Virus record (IMG/VR): IMGVR_UViG_3300030060_006063
Span: 1-23,376 of that record
Origin: a virus
DNA: 23,376 bases
Reading direction: 5' to 3' (one strand)
Every line of letters starts with the position of its first letter. Position 1 is the first letter of the stretch. The notes beneath the pieces were generated by a model, which was given only the letters and a program-made list of their open reading frames with translations, was not told where the DNA came from and ran no database searches. Of the stretch, positions 1 to 7,067 are shown one piece after another. Made by a program: the position numbers and the translations under genes.

Positions 1-134
1 TTTGGAGAATATTCAGTCCAATTAGACTCATCATCACCACAATAAAACCCACCTTGAATAACACAATCCTCACAATCACCCTGTGCAAAAGAAAAAGAAA
101 AGCAAAGAATAAATAAAAATAATAACTTTCTCAT
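1..134 (-). CDS. Exported protein, N-terminal part only (cut by left edge)
   Basis: An open frame starts at the ATG complementary to 132-134 and runs off the left edge, giving 44 full codons. The first 18 residues, MRKLLFLFILCFSFSFAQ, form a typical Sec signal peptide: two basic residues, a hydrophobic core, and cleavage likely after FAQ, an ending common in flavobacterial exported proteins. The visible mature part has three cysteines (GDCEDC and a later YCGDD), which suggests disulfides or metal binding, but no domain can be named. It follows the beta-barrel gene after 2 bp, so the two are probably co-transcribed. A TAAGTTTG box (167 to 160, minus strand) lies 25 nt before the ATG but has no clear -33 partner. 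Function unknown; export is the only supported statement. Confidence 0.6.
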   Translation of the reverse strand, partial: MRKLLFLFILCFSFSFAQGDCEDCVIQGGFYCGDDESNWTEYSP

Positions 135-136
135 AA

Positions 137-1186
137 TTAATAAAATAAATAATTAAAACCAAACTTACACTCAAAAACATCTTTCTCCCAGTATCTTTGG
201 TGCATGCCCTCAACAAATAAACCTAAATGGTTTGTTACTCTAAATCCTAAAACAGCACCAGAATCCCAATCTAAGTTATTCATAAAACCATCTCCATAAT
301 CAAAAGAATAATCATCTAATCCATAATGATAAGGCATTAGGTTTACCCAGGCATGTAGCCAAAATTTAGGGTTATATGTGTAATAAGAAACTCCAACAAC
401 AGCACTTAATTCTTTTTGAAACCCAAGCTTATCAAGCTCTCTCTCATTAAACTCTGCTATAGCACTACCAAAATAATGCTTATAAAACTCATCACTTGAT
501 GTAGCAAGAAGCTCATCACCTTTATACCAATGCCAATCACCATTAACAAAGATACTTGAGTAACCAAACTCCTCTGCAAGTTGAGGAAAAGATTGCTCAC
601 CTGGTGTCCAAAAATCATCAATAGGAACAATACCATAAGCTGGATGCACCCTAAAGCAAGCACCAAAAGTAAAATCAAACTTACCAACATTCATCCTAAA
701 CCTACTATCTGCCGACACATACTTCAAATCAACTCTTTGATTGTCAGTATATTGTATTTTATTTACAAAATTATTATGCAAATACCTAAGCCAAAAATTT
801 TGCTCAGTAAACTTCTCACCTCTATTTCGTATAAAAGAATAATTAGCAAGATATTCCCAACCATTAGCATTTCCAATATTAGTATTATCAGAAATGGCTT
901 TCTCGTCTCCATAATACCAAGTCTTCACCTTATACTGATAATCATACCTGGCCACCTTTCTAAGACCTAAAGTAAAATTATAATCAAATTTATTAATTTC
1001 TGTAACATCTTCATAACCTCTATCTATCGCCATATAATCTTGCATCTCAGTCATACTTGTATTCATATTCATAGAAGTATAAAAGGTAGAGTATTTGAAG
1101 AAATTATTTTGGCCAAAAGCTAAGCTACAACTAAAAGCAATAACCATTAACAGAACATATAAAAACTGACTTATATCTCTCTTCAT
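137..1186 (-). CDS. Predicted outer-membrane beta-barrel protein with signal peptide
   Basis: This 349-residue protein begins with a signal peptide (residues 1-25, hydrophobic LYVLLMVIAFSCSLAFG followed by QNN). The rest is built of short alternating aromatic and polar strands rich in Y, F and W, separated by acidic, Asn-rich turns. It ends in FGFNYLFY, that is, with a terminal aromatic residue like the BAM recognition signal of outer-membrane barrels. Its ATG shares one base with the stop of the upstream virion gene (TAATG), so the two are translationally linked. Export and barrel fold are inferred from sequence pattern; I recognise no named family. It could change the host surface (receptor masking, superinfection exclusion), or be a virion protein that happens to carry a signal-like N-terminus. 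No transmembrane helix is seen beyond the signal. Confidence 0.65.
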   Translation of the reverse strand: MKRDISQFLYVLLMVIAFSCSLAFGQNNFFKYSTFYTSMNMNTSMTEMQDYMAIDRGYEDVTEINKFDYNFTLGLRKVARYDYQYKVKTWYYGDEKAISDNTNIGNANGWEYLANYSFIRNRGEKFTEQNFWLRYLHNNFVNKIQYTDNQRVDLKYVSADSRFRMNVGKFDFTFGACFRVHPAYGIVPIDDFWTPGEQSFPQLAEEFGYSSIFVNGDWHWYKGDELLATSSDEFYKHYFGSAIAEFNERELDKLGFQKELSAVVGVSYYTYNPKFWLHAWVNLMPYHYGLDDYSFDYGDGFMNNLDWDSGAVLGFRVTNHLGLFVEGMHQRYWEKDVFECKFGFNYLFY

Positions 1187-1722
1187 TACTTAGTAACTAC
1201 AAACATTTCTAAATCACAAATAGTAGTATGTGCTATTGCGTGAACAGTCCAATGTACGGGTAATTGTAATTGAGACTTAGCTTTTCTACCACCCTCAGCT
1301 AAAATAGTAGTACAATCTATATCACCATTTGTTGCAAGCCATTGTGAGCTTGGTGCTATATAAGTTGCACCAGCATCCAGCTTTATACAAAAAGCCTGTG
1401 TTGCACCACCTGGGTTACTACATAAACCATCAGTATTTGTGAATTTAAGCCATATTGGATATTCGTTATCTAAGTTAGTAAATCTTGCATACTCAAACTC
1501 TGCAAAAGTAACATCACCTCCACTATCTGGCTCTGTTGTTGCTGATAAAATTGGAATCCAGCATTGTGTTGCAGAGACAGGAGGTAGATGTAATATTCTC
1601 TCATAAGCTTCATTACAAGAACTAACAGTACGAGTGTTTGAGTTCCCATAATTTTTTCCATTGAGAGAAATGGAATCAGTTACCACCGAGGTAAAAGAAG
1701 CGTTTGTAATTGTTGTAGCCAT
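1186..1722 (-). CDS. Putative virion or fibre-associated protein
   Basis: 178 residues, with no signal peptide or membrane segment. The composition (many T, S, N, A; short predicted beta strands; scattered cysteines) fits a small beta-sandwich virion protein. A segment near residue 38 (NEAYERILHLPP), followed by a strand-rich part with ARFTNLDNEYPIWLKF near residue 79, resembles small structural proteins that I associate from memory with Bacteroidetes phages; this could not be checked. The start is the ATG at 1722, preceded by AATTAATTAAA, the same AT-rich context as other starts here. It lies 27 bp after the 338-residue gene and overlaps the barrel gene by 1 nt. Likely a head or tail decoration or fibre component; exact role unknown. 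Confidence 0.55.
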   Translation of the reverse strand: MATTITNASFTSVVTDSISLNGKNYGNSNTRTVSSCNEAYERILHLPPVSATQCWIPILSATTEPDSGGDVTFAEFEYARFTNLDNEYPIWLKFTNTDGLCSNPGGATQAFCIKLDAGATYIAPSSQWLATNGDIDCTTILAEGGRKAKSQLQLPVHWTVHAIAHTTICDLEMFVVTK

Positions 1723-1749
1723 TTTAATTAATTTTATTTAAGTTATTAT

Positions 1750-2766
1750 TTATATTCTATTTATTTTTATTCTTGAAGTTCCATGCCATATCCCAGGTAA
1801 AGTAGTGCTGTAAACAACAGGAACTACTAAATCAGCTTCTTCAAATGTGAATGATGCGTTTAAATCAAAACAAACTCCCCAATCAGCGTCTGTTAAGGTA
1901 AAGTTTTGGAAAACTATAATATCACCATTATTAGCGGTTGCATGAGTACAGTCATTTGTAACCCTAAGCAGGGCCAATGTAAATGTTGCTACACCACCAA
2001 TAACACCTTTCCAGTTTGCAAAAGTATCACCCTTTGAGGCATGATAAATAGCTCCACCAAGAGCATGTCTTAATGGTAAATGTGGAGGTGCTGGTGGAGT
2101 TATACCTGTATCTAAAGCCATACTACCAACAGAATGTGTGCTTTTTTGAACCCATATATTAGCGTTATTCAAAAGTGGAGTAGCACTTAATTGGAACTCT
2201 CTTTCAAAAGGCATCCCTTTAAATGATATAGAGCCATCTGTATCGGCCTGCAATACCTGTTGTCCGTAAAAAGTTTTTGTTGTTGAAAAAGCAAAACTTG
2301 TAGTTAAGTCCTCAGGTTTTGGAGCATTATCCATACCACTCACAACCAATTTAGCACCAAGAATACCTACTGTAAAATCAAAATTAGGGTCTGATGTACT
2401 TAAATTGTCAATAGCTGTCTTTATTGCAGAAGCAACAGTTGGAGCTGTGTCATTTGCAGCAATAGTTACATTTACCTGTGCGTAAAGGGGATATAAGGGG
2501 GTGTAAGCTGGAGTTGAGCCAGTAACACCTATACTAACCTCGGCAGCATAATATTTTGAGTAGTATAAAATAAAAGCTGTGTTATGTAGATTAGCTGCCA
2601 CATCACCAGCACACGTTATTTCGGTTGATAAATTAAATTGTGATGCAGGCCATTGTATTTGACTGTCTTTATCTTTACACATAATACTTGATGCCGAAGC
2701 TGTACTAAAGTCTTTCGGTAAATGTATTTGGTCATTAGGTAAAGTTGAGTGAAAGTTTGTAGCCAT
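1750..2766 (-). CDS. Putative virion (fibre or adaptor-like) protein
   Basis: 338 residues without signal peptide or membrane helices. The N-terminus (LPNDQIHLPKDFSTA, residues 9-23) resembles the start of structural proteins I associate with flavobacterial phages, where a conserved N-terminal piece anchors a variable beta-rich body. Residues about 95-150 (VTIAANDTAPTVASAIKTAI, then a strand pair) look like a small alpha-beta domain seen as an insert in phage structural proteins. The C-terminal third is strand-rich. It starts 1 nt after the stop of the connector-like gene, so it belongs to the portal operon. The position between connector and barrel genes suggests a head fibre, neck fibre or receptor-contact protein; this is inference from position and composition. 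Confidence 0.5.
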   Translation of the reverse strand: MATNFHSTLPNDQIHLPKDFSTASASSIMCKDKDSQIQWPASQFNLSTEITCAGDVAANLHNTAFILYYSKYYAAEVSIGVTGSTPAYTPLYPLYAQVNVTIAANDTAPTVASAIKTAIDNLSTSDPNFDFTVGILGAKLVVSGMDNAPKPEDLTTSFAFSTTKTFYGQQVLQADTDGSISFKGMPFEREFQLSATPLLNNANIWVQKSTHSVGSMALDTGITPPAPPHLPLRHALGGAIYHASKGDTFANWKGVIGGVATFTLALLRVTNDCTHATANNGDIIVFQNFTLTDADWGVCFDLNASFTFEEADLVVPVVYSTTLPGIWHGTSRIKINRI

Positions 2767-2767
2767 A

Positions 2768-3487
2768 TTAATATATTATTATTCCATTTTTCTTACTAAC
2801 ACCACCTTTATTTTCATTACAATATTTTGGGTAGCTTTTTTCATTATCACATATAAAGTCCATCATCTTACCTAAGTAAGCATCAGACTTTTTATAAGTT
2901 TCATTTCTCAAAAAGCTTAATTTTTTTGAATCAACTGGCATTGTGTAGTCAGCTACATTCTCAACTAAACCCTGAGAAGTTGTATTATAACTCATATCAG
3001 GTAGCATTTCAAATTTAACACAAAATGCTAAATAATCAATAATATAATTATTAGCTAAATATCCATTAGGTCTTGAAAATGTTAAATTACCCCCAGTAGC
3101 ATCTACTGTTATTGTTGCAGATATTGTTATTGATGTAACAGCACCAGCAGTATTTACTGTTAAAACCTCTGTTTTTTCTTGACTATCACCATCCTTTCTT
3201 TGAGGTATTCCTGTTCCTGTTACAAAATCACCAACCTGAATAAAAGTGCTTGCAGCATCAATAGTAATAGCTGTAGTGCCAGCAGTATAAGTGCAAGCTT
3301 CTACCGAAGTCCAAGGAACACTTGTGTCTTTTTCCTCTGTTATTAGATTATATAAATCCTCACCTAAAGCTGGCTTAATAAAGTTTAGTTCAGCTATTTC
3401 AATGAAAGCTGGCTTAACTAAATAAGTGTCAGTATTTTTATTGGTAAAAGCAGTATCAATTACCTGTGTCGCTGTTATTAGTGCCAT
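2768..3487 (-). CDS. Head-tail connector-like protein with inserted beta domain
   Basis: 239 residues. The two ends look like one helical connector domain of the DUF6712 or gp6 adaptor kind: residues 1-52 hold ELNFIKPALGEDLYNLI, and residues 141-185 hold NGYLANNYIIDYLAF followed by a KFEMLP helix. Between them, residues about 60-140 are quite different: Thr, Val and Ile-rich strands with VGDFVTGTGIP and a closing LTFSRP, a pattern of small Ig-like beta modules in phage tail and fibre proteins. It overlaps the end of the portal gene by 32 nt in another frame, consistent with portal-connector coupling. The C-terminus is Lys and Asn-rich. Connector assignment rests on motif memory plus position next to the portal; the insert is clear from composition. 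Confidence 0.55.
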   Translation of the reverse strand: MALITATQVIDTAFTNKNTDTYLVKPAFIEIAELNFIKPALGEDLYNLITEEKDTSVPWTSVEACTYTAGTTAITIDAASTFIQVGDFVTGTGIPQRKDGDSQEKTEVLTVNTAGAVTSITISATITVDATGGNLTFSRPNGYLANNYIIDYLAFCVKFEMLPDMSYNTTSQGLVENVADYTMPVDSKKLSFLRNETYKKSDAYLGKMMDFICDNEKSYPKYCNENKGGVSKKNGIIIY

Positions 3488-4754
3488 CTATTGCGTTTTT
3501 TTCTAATAATAATAATTCCATTTCCTCCTCTGTTAATTCTGGTAGATGAAATATTTTCCTACCCTCCTCAACAGATATATAATCTGTAGGGTTTATAGCT
3601 CCAAGCATAGTTACTGGAGGTTTGTTTACTATATGTAAATCAGTAACATCAAGTCCAGCATGAACAGATAATATCTTCTTTAATCTTCGTATCATCATCT
3701 GTTGTGGTTCTTTAATTACTGTTGACATAACTATATCATATATAGTTAAAATCTGTTGATTATTCCCTAAAGAGCCAGCCACCTGTATTCCAGACAAAGC
3801 TGGATTCCATCTGTGTGCCGATATAATATTGTCGTTTGTTATTGTTTGTAGCTCCATAAAAGAGCCATCACTTGTGTCATTTATAATTTGAACATTAGAA
3901 GCTGATTCATCACCATTCTTTGCTATAAATAACATTTTAGAGTTATTGTTTTCTCCAGTAAGCTTATCTTTTGCCTCGTCTATAAACTGTTGAGCTTCAT
4001 CTTCTGACATGTCAGCAGCAAGCTCTATAATTGCAGATGGCATAAAACCATTCTTAAAACGAGTTAAATTATACTTACCAATCTGATTAGCTATTTTTAT
4101 ATGGTCTAATGCCGCAACATAATCTGGTAAACCATAATAATAGTAAGTGCTTTCATAGTCTGACAAATGAACAACAGACCTTTGAATATTTTTAGTGTAT
4201 TTCCTGAAATTAGGATATACATCAAGACTTTTTATTTTATCTTCACTTTTCCTAACATCATTCCAATCTGGATGAAAAAGTATTTTATCTTTTGTTTTAG
4301 CTACCCTTGCTGTTGTTGCATCAAGATGGTATAGGTTAACAAAACCTTTCCCAACAACAACTTCAATGTACGCATTACCATGAGTCCAGTAATCAGAAAT
4401 AACCTTTCTCATTACATCATCAAGACTCTCTCCTGACGCATTAACATCATCTATGTAATTTGTTAATTCATCATTAGAACTGCGAAAACCCTCACCAATG
4501 GTAAAGGTTGTTTTTGTGGTTAAGATTGCTCTGTGAGTAGAGGCAGACCTTGCCAACTCACTAAGATGTTGAGGAAATAAATTATCATCACCAAATGGAA
4601 TCCATTTGTTTTTTAATTTACCTAAATCTTTTACTTCCTCTGGTGCATCTTGAGAAGCTTGTTTTGAAAAACCGTAAGCAAGAAGTTTATTCTTCGCTGG
4701 CTTCTGGTGATACCTGCTCCTCTTTTTGCTTGCTTTTGGTTTCTTTGTAGTCAT
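3456..4754 (-). CDS. Phage portal protein
   Basis: The 432-residue length and sequence fit the HK97 or PBSX-type portal family, the dodecameric ring at the capsid vertex through which DNA passes. Typical parts in order: a basic N-terminus; GDDNLFPQHLSELARSAST (residues about 54-73) leading into the first conserved helix; SDYWTHGNAYIEVV (about 125-138), the GNAY-like portal motif; HLSDYESTYYYYGLPDYVAA (about 197-216); and the stem region with FKNGFMPSAII (about 234-244). The tail is acidic. The ATG at 4754 lies within the end of the upstream small gene (68-nt overlap), and its own end overlaps the connector-like gene by 32 nt. The portal lies downstream of the capsid gene in transcription, the reverse of the usual order. 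The family call is solid; the subfamily is not determined. Confidence 0.85.
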   Translation of the reverse strand: MTTKKPKASKKRSRYHQKPAKNKLLAYGFSKQASQDAPEEVKDLGKLKNKWIPFGDDNLFPQHLSELARSASTHRAILTTKTTFTIGEGFRSSNDELTNYIDDVNASGESLDDVMRKVISDYWTHGNAYIEVVVGKGFVNLYHLDATTARVAKTKDKILFHPDWNDVRKSEDKIKSLDVYPNFRKYTKNIQRSVVHLSDYESTYYYYGLPDYVAALDHIKIANQIGKYNLTRFKNGFMPSAIIELAADMSEDEAQQFIDEAKDKLTGENNNSKMLFIAKNGDESASNVQIINDTSDGSFMELQTITNDNIISAHRWNPALSGIQVAGSLGNNQQILTIYDIVMSTVIKEPQQMMIRRLKKILSVHAGLDVTDLHIVNKPPVTMLGAINPTDYISVEEGRKIFHLPELTEEEMELLLLEKNAIDGTNNSDTGN

Positions 4755-4959
4755 TTACCTTTTTCTTTTTAGTGCATTTTTTATTTTCTACCAAACAAAC
4801 ATAAGGCTTACCAGCCCTATAAAGTTGCTCTAATAAATCTTGATTCTTAGAAACCTGTTTAAAAGTTTCTTTGCCTATTGTATAATTACCACCCACCTTT
4901 TCAAATCTGCTAAAATTAACCGTCTCAGCAGGATTGCTATCAAAGTAATCTTTGTTCAT
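4687..4959 (-). CDS. Small conserved-looking protein upstream of portal
   Basis: 90 residues from the preferred start (94 if the ATG at 4971 is used). The preferred ATG at 4959 lies exactly 28 nt after the -7 box of the promoter at 4988-5019, the same distance as for two other promoters in this window. The N-terminal half (FSRFEKVGGNYTIGKETFKQ) is mixed and may fold. Residues from about 50 carry one Cys pair (CLVENKKC), followed by a highly charged Lys and Glu tail. The reading frame ends 68 nt inside the portal gene. It is the first gene of the portal transcription unit. No family recognised; a small head-completion or portal-associated protein is possible from position only. Confidence 0.55.
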   Translation of the reverse strand: MNKDYFDSNPAETVNFSRFEKVGGNYTIGKETFKQVSKNQDLLEQLYRAGKPYVCLVENKKCTKKKKVNDYKETKSKQKEEQVSPEASEE

Positions 4960-4987
4960 TTTATATTTCATATATCTATATTTTTAG

Positions 4988-5019
4988 CAAACATAATGAA
5001 AATTTGGGAGAATGTCAAA
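4988..5019 (-). promoter_or_regulatory. Bacteroidetes-type promoter for the portal operon
   Basis: Read on the minus strand, TTTG (5019 to 5016) is followed by 20 bp and then TATGTTTG (4995 to 4988). This matches the known Bacteroidetes sigma-A consensus TTTG-N19-20-TAnnTTTG exactly and has the same -7 sequence as the plus-strand promoter at 7792-7823. Transcription should begin about 5-8 nt downstream, near 4981, and produce the small gene, portal, connector and fibre genes separately from the capsid message. Confidence 0.75.
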
Positions 5020-5031
5020 CACTCCCCCAAA
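5003..5031 (-). terminator. Hairpin between structural gene and portal promoter
   Basis: GGGAG (5006-5010) pairs with CTCCC (5022-5026), and TGT (5013-5015) with ACA (5019-5021), closing a small loop; outer TTT and AAA can also pair across a CC bulge. It lies between the stop at 5055 and the portal promoter, and the -33 TTTG of that promoter lies in the upper stem and loop. No long U tract follows on the transcript, so termination is not certain. Alternatives are an mRNA 3'-end stabiliser or an operator palindrome over the promoter. Confidence 0.45.
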
Positions 5032-5054
5032 AATTCAATAAATATGAGTAACGA

Positions 5055-5642
5055 TTAAGCTAATTGAACAGCCGCAGTAACAGTAGCTCCAGGAGTAATT
5101 GTTCCTGAATACTCTAATGGGTACTCACCCATTTCAGCACTTAGCTTAACTAATGTACCGTTAGCATCTTGTAGTCCAACACCAGTTGATTGCTCTCCTG
5201 ATGCAAACTCCATATAAGCTGTTTCTTCAAAGATAGTGTCCCATCCAAGAATAAACTTATAAGTTACTGCTGGGTCTGCACAGTCATCAGCATAACTTTC
5301 AACAACAGCGAATATACCACAACTTGTAGCTAATTCATTTAATCTGTTATTAATTTCTGCTGTAACCTTAGGAACATAGAACTCTAATTCTACATTCATA
5401 ATCGTACTTCCATTTTCTCTGGAAGCGTTTGCTGAGAAACCTGCTGTTCCTCTATCAAATTGAAATTCGTATGCTTCTGCGTTTGCAGAACCCGTAGAAT
5501 CAACAGTAGGGAAAGCTGTAATAACGCCTCCTGACGCTGCTACAGTTCCGATTTTCCCTTGCTCAACAAGGTAAATCTTTTTTAACCCACCTCTTCGGTT
5601 TCTGTCACAACATAGAACTTCATGTCCTTGTGTAATTGCCAT
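5055..5642 (-). CDS. Virion structural protein, possibly major tail tube protein
   Basis: 195 residues, strand-rich, without signal peptide. It starts MAITQGHEVLCCDRNRRGGLKKIYL, and the pattern (a short polar N-terminus, a GGLKK-IYL strand, a Tyr-Phe strand pair near YEFQFDRGTAGF, a region ending in a near-C-terminal YPLEYSG strand) resembles tail tube-like structural proteins that I associate from memory with flavobacterial phages. The acidic ATG-proximal context is AT-rich (TTTAAATT). It sits between the capsid gene and the portal unit, flanked on both sides by GC-rich hairpins, which fits an abundant product with a protected message. A head decoration or neck protein is an alternative; its place next to capsid and not next to tape measure is unusual for a tail tube gene. 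Confidence 0.5.
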   Translation of the reverse strand: MAITQGHEVLCCDRNRRGGLKKIYLVEQGKIGTVAASGGVITAFPTVDSTGSANAEAYEFQFDRGTAGFSANASRENGSTIMNVELEFYVPKVTAEINNRLNELATSCGIFAVVESYADDCADPAVTYKFILGWDTIFEETAYMEFASGEQSTGVGLQDANGTLVKLSAEMGEYPLEYSGTITPGATVTAAVQLA

Positions 5643-5683
5643 AATTTAAATTTTTTAAAAGTTATTATTAATTTAATAGTATT

Positions 5684-5703
5684 GGGAGGGAATAAACCCT
5701 CCC
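5684..5703 (-). terminator. Perfect GC-rich hairpin after the capsid gene
   Basis: GGGAGGG (5684-5690) and CCCTCCC (5697-5703) form a perfect 7-bp stem with a 6-nt loop in the 75-bp gap after the capsid stop. It reads as a hairpin on both strands. The minus-strand transcript lacks a U run directly after the stem (AATACTATT follows), so it may be a partial terminator or an mRNA-protecting structure that sets the capsid to downstream gene ratio. Confidence 0.6.
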
Positions 5704-5717
5704 TTTACATAAAGTTC

Positions 5718-6689
5718 TTAGTGACAGCAAGTTACTGCTAAAGAATTATCTTTCAACGCACATCCAAATGAATAGTTCATTCTGAATCTGTTTGCTTTAC
5801 AATCCTTATTATACCACATGTCAACATCTTGTATTTGCCAATCAGTACCTACAGCTATAGCGTCTTTTGCTAAAATCATAGCACACTCAGTTTTAGTTGT
5901 AGCACTTGGGCCATTAGAAGATAATGTAGCACCAAACTCTGCGATGTTTACATCCCAGTCTGGCTTAACTATCATTGGAATACCTTGATAAGATAAGTTA
6001 GCAATTCCTTGTTGCATATCCATATAAGCATTATTAACACCTATAGCGAATAATTCTGCTTTATATTTCTCTGCAAAAGTTCTTGAAACGAACATAACTT
6101 GCTCAGAAGCAGCTAACTCATTTGTACGATTATCCATCATGCTTGCAAGGTCAGTTAAAGCAGTACCTGTGTAAGCTACTATCTGTGCAGCAGGAATACC
6201 ATTTACAGCCTCCCAAACACCATTAGCCAAGTCTTGAACACCAGCTCCTGATGCTGTTTGACCCCACCATAGTACAGTTGAGAAATCTCTTTTTATACCT
6301 CCCATAAGTAGGTCTGAAACAATCTCCATTAAAAGAGTTCCTGTTAAATCATTTCTATTAATACCTCTCTTCATCATTTGAGATTTAATATGGTTAAATA
6401 AAGCGTGAGCTTTTTGCTCATGCTCAACCTCTAAACGATTAAGATTTAAAGTCACTTGGCTGTTTGCCGAAGTAACATCATTGTCCGCAGTATCAAAGCA
6501 TCCATCATTTAGTGCTTTTGTGATACCTTTCATAGCGGCATATTTGTCAAGTTTAATTGACGAACCAGAGATGTCAGTCATGACATCGAACCAGTCCATA
6601 TCATTGTTAGAAACAAATAGAGGCTGTAAAAAATATTTACGAGCATCTTCTTGATTCCAAGAAACTGGATTTGAAATTATATTTGCCAT
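5718..6689 (-). CDS. Major capsid protein (HK97-like)
   Basis: 323 residues, the right length for a small HK97-fold capsid protein without a long fused delta domain. It comes directly after the protease and scaffold, the normal partner order. Features seen: a short N-arm ending in the DARKYFLQPLFVSNNDMDWF region (about 15-34); a long helix-rich part with LEVEHEQKAHALFNHIKSQM (about 87-106); a strand-rich A domain containing VMFVSRTFAEKY (about 198-209), YQGIPMIVKPDWD (about 234-246); and a C-terminal part with IQDVDMWYNKDCKANRFRMNYSFGCAL. The C-terminus has a CC pair. The ATG at 6689 lies 24 bp after the upstream stop. It is followed by a perfect hairpin, as expected for a highly expressed gene. 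The name is inferred from length, position and motif impression. Confidence 0.75.
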   Translation of the reverse strand: MANIISNPVSWNQEDARKYFLQPLFVSNNDMDWFDVMTDISGSSIKLDKYAAMKGITKALNDGCFDTADNDVTSANSQVTLNLNRLEVEHEQKAHALFNHIKSQMMKRGINRNDLTGTLLMEIVSDLLMGGIKRDFSTVLWWGQTASGAGVQDLANGVWEAVNGIPAAQIVAYTGTALTDLASMMDNRTNELAASEQVMFVSRTFAEKYKAELFAIGVNNAYMDMQQGIANLSYQGIPMIVKPDWDVNIAEFGATLSSNGPSATTKTECAMILAKDAIAVGTDWQIQDVDMWYNKDCKANRFRMNYSFGCALKDNSLAVTCCH

Positions 6690-6713
6690 TTTATTATATT
6701 TTTAAAATTATTA

Positions 6714-7067
6714 TTAAGAATTAAATATGTTAACCATTTCAGACCAAGGATTAACCTCTTTTGCTCCAACCTCAGGGTTAGGGTCTTTTTCTGGCACAAC
6801 AGTAGTTGCTGTTGCTTCTAATTTTGCTAATTTTTCTTCCAATACTTTTACTTCGTCAACCAAAGCAACAATATTAGATTCTTTTTCCTCTAAAGTATTA
6901 GAAAGTTCTGTGTTTTCTTTATTAGAATTTTCAATCATTTCTTCTAAAGAACTCATTTTTTCTTTTACTTCATCGTTGTCAAGAACTTTAACCTCAGAAA
7001 CATCTTCCATTTTATTAGAAAATAAGTCTGAAATAAAATTCTTTAACTCATCAAAGTGTTTTTCCAT
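6714..7067 (-). CDS. Nested scaffold protein from internal in-frame start
   Basis: Residue 211 of the protease frame is a Met whose ATG (7067 to 7065) is preceded by TTAATTAAA, nearly identical to the context of the real start at 1722. Starting there gives a 117-residue acidic protein with a coiled-coil core (LSNTLEEKESNIVALVDEVK and following) and a Pro-rich hinge before the C-terminal NPWSEMVNIFNS. This is the arrangement of lambda C and Nu3, where the scaffold is the C-terminal part of the protease gene made from its own start. The upstream residues MFNSNKKLIK look like translated spacer DNA. Independent translation is inferred, not shown. Confidence 0.55.
   Translation of the reverse strand: MEKHFDELKNFISDLFSNKMEDVSEVKVLDNDEVKEKMSSLEEMIENSNKENTELSNTLEEKESNIVALVDEVKVLEEKLAKLEATATTVVPEKDPNPEVGAKEVNPWSEMVNIFNS

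Noticed and set aside
581-970. A 129-residue plus-strand frame opposite the beta-barrel gene
   Set aside because: Ile and Lys-rich shadow of a gene with a signal peptide and barrel pattern on the other strand.
4796-4803. A TATGTTFG-like -7 box (TATGTTTG on the minus strand) 41 nt before the portal start
   Set aside because: No TTG or TTTG at 19-21 bp upstream, and the box falls within codons of the small gene; such boxes occur by chance several times in AT-rich DNA.
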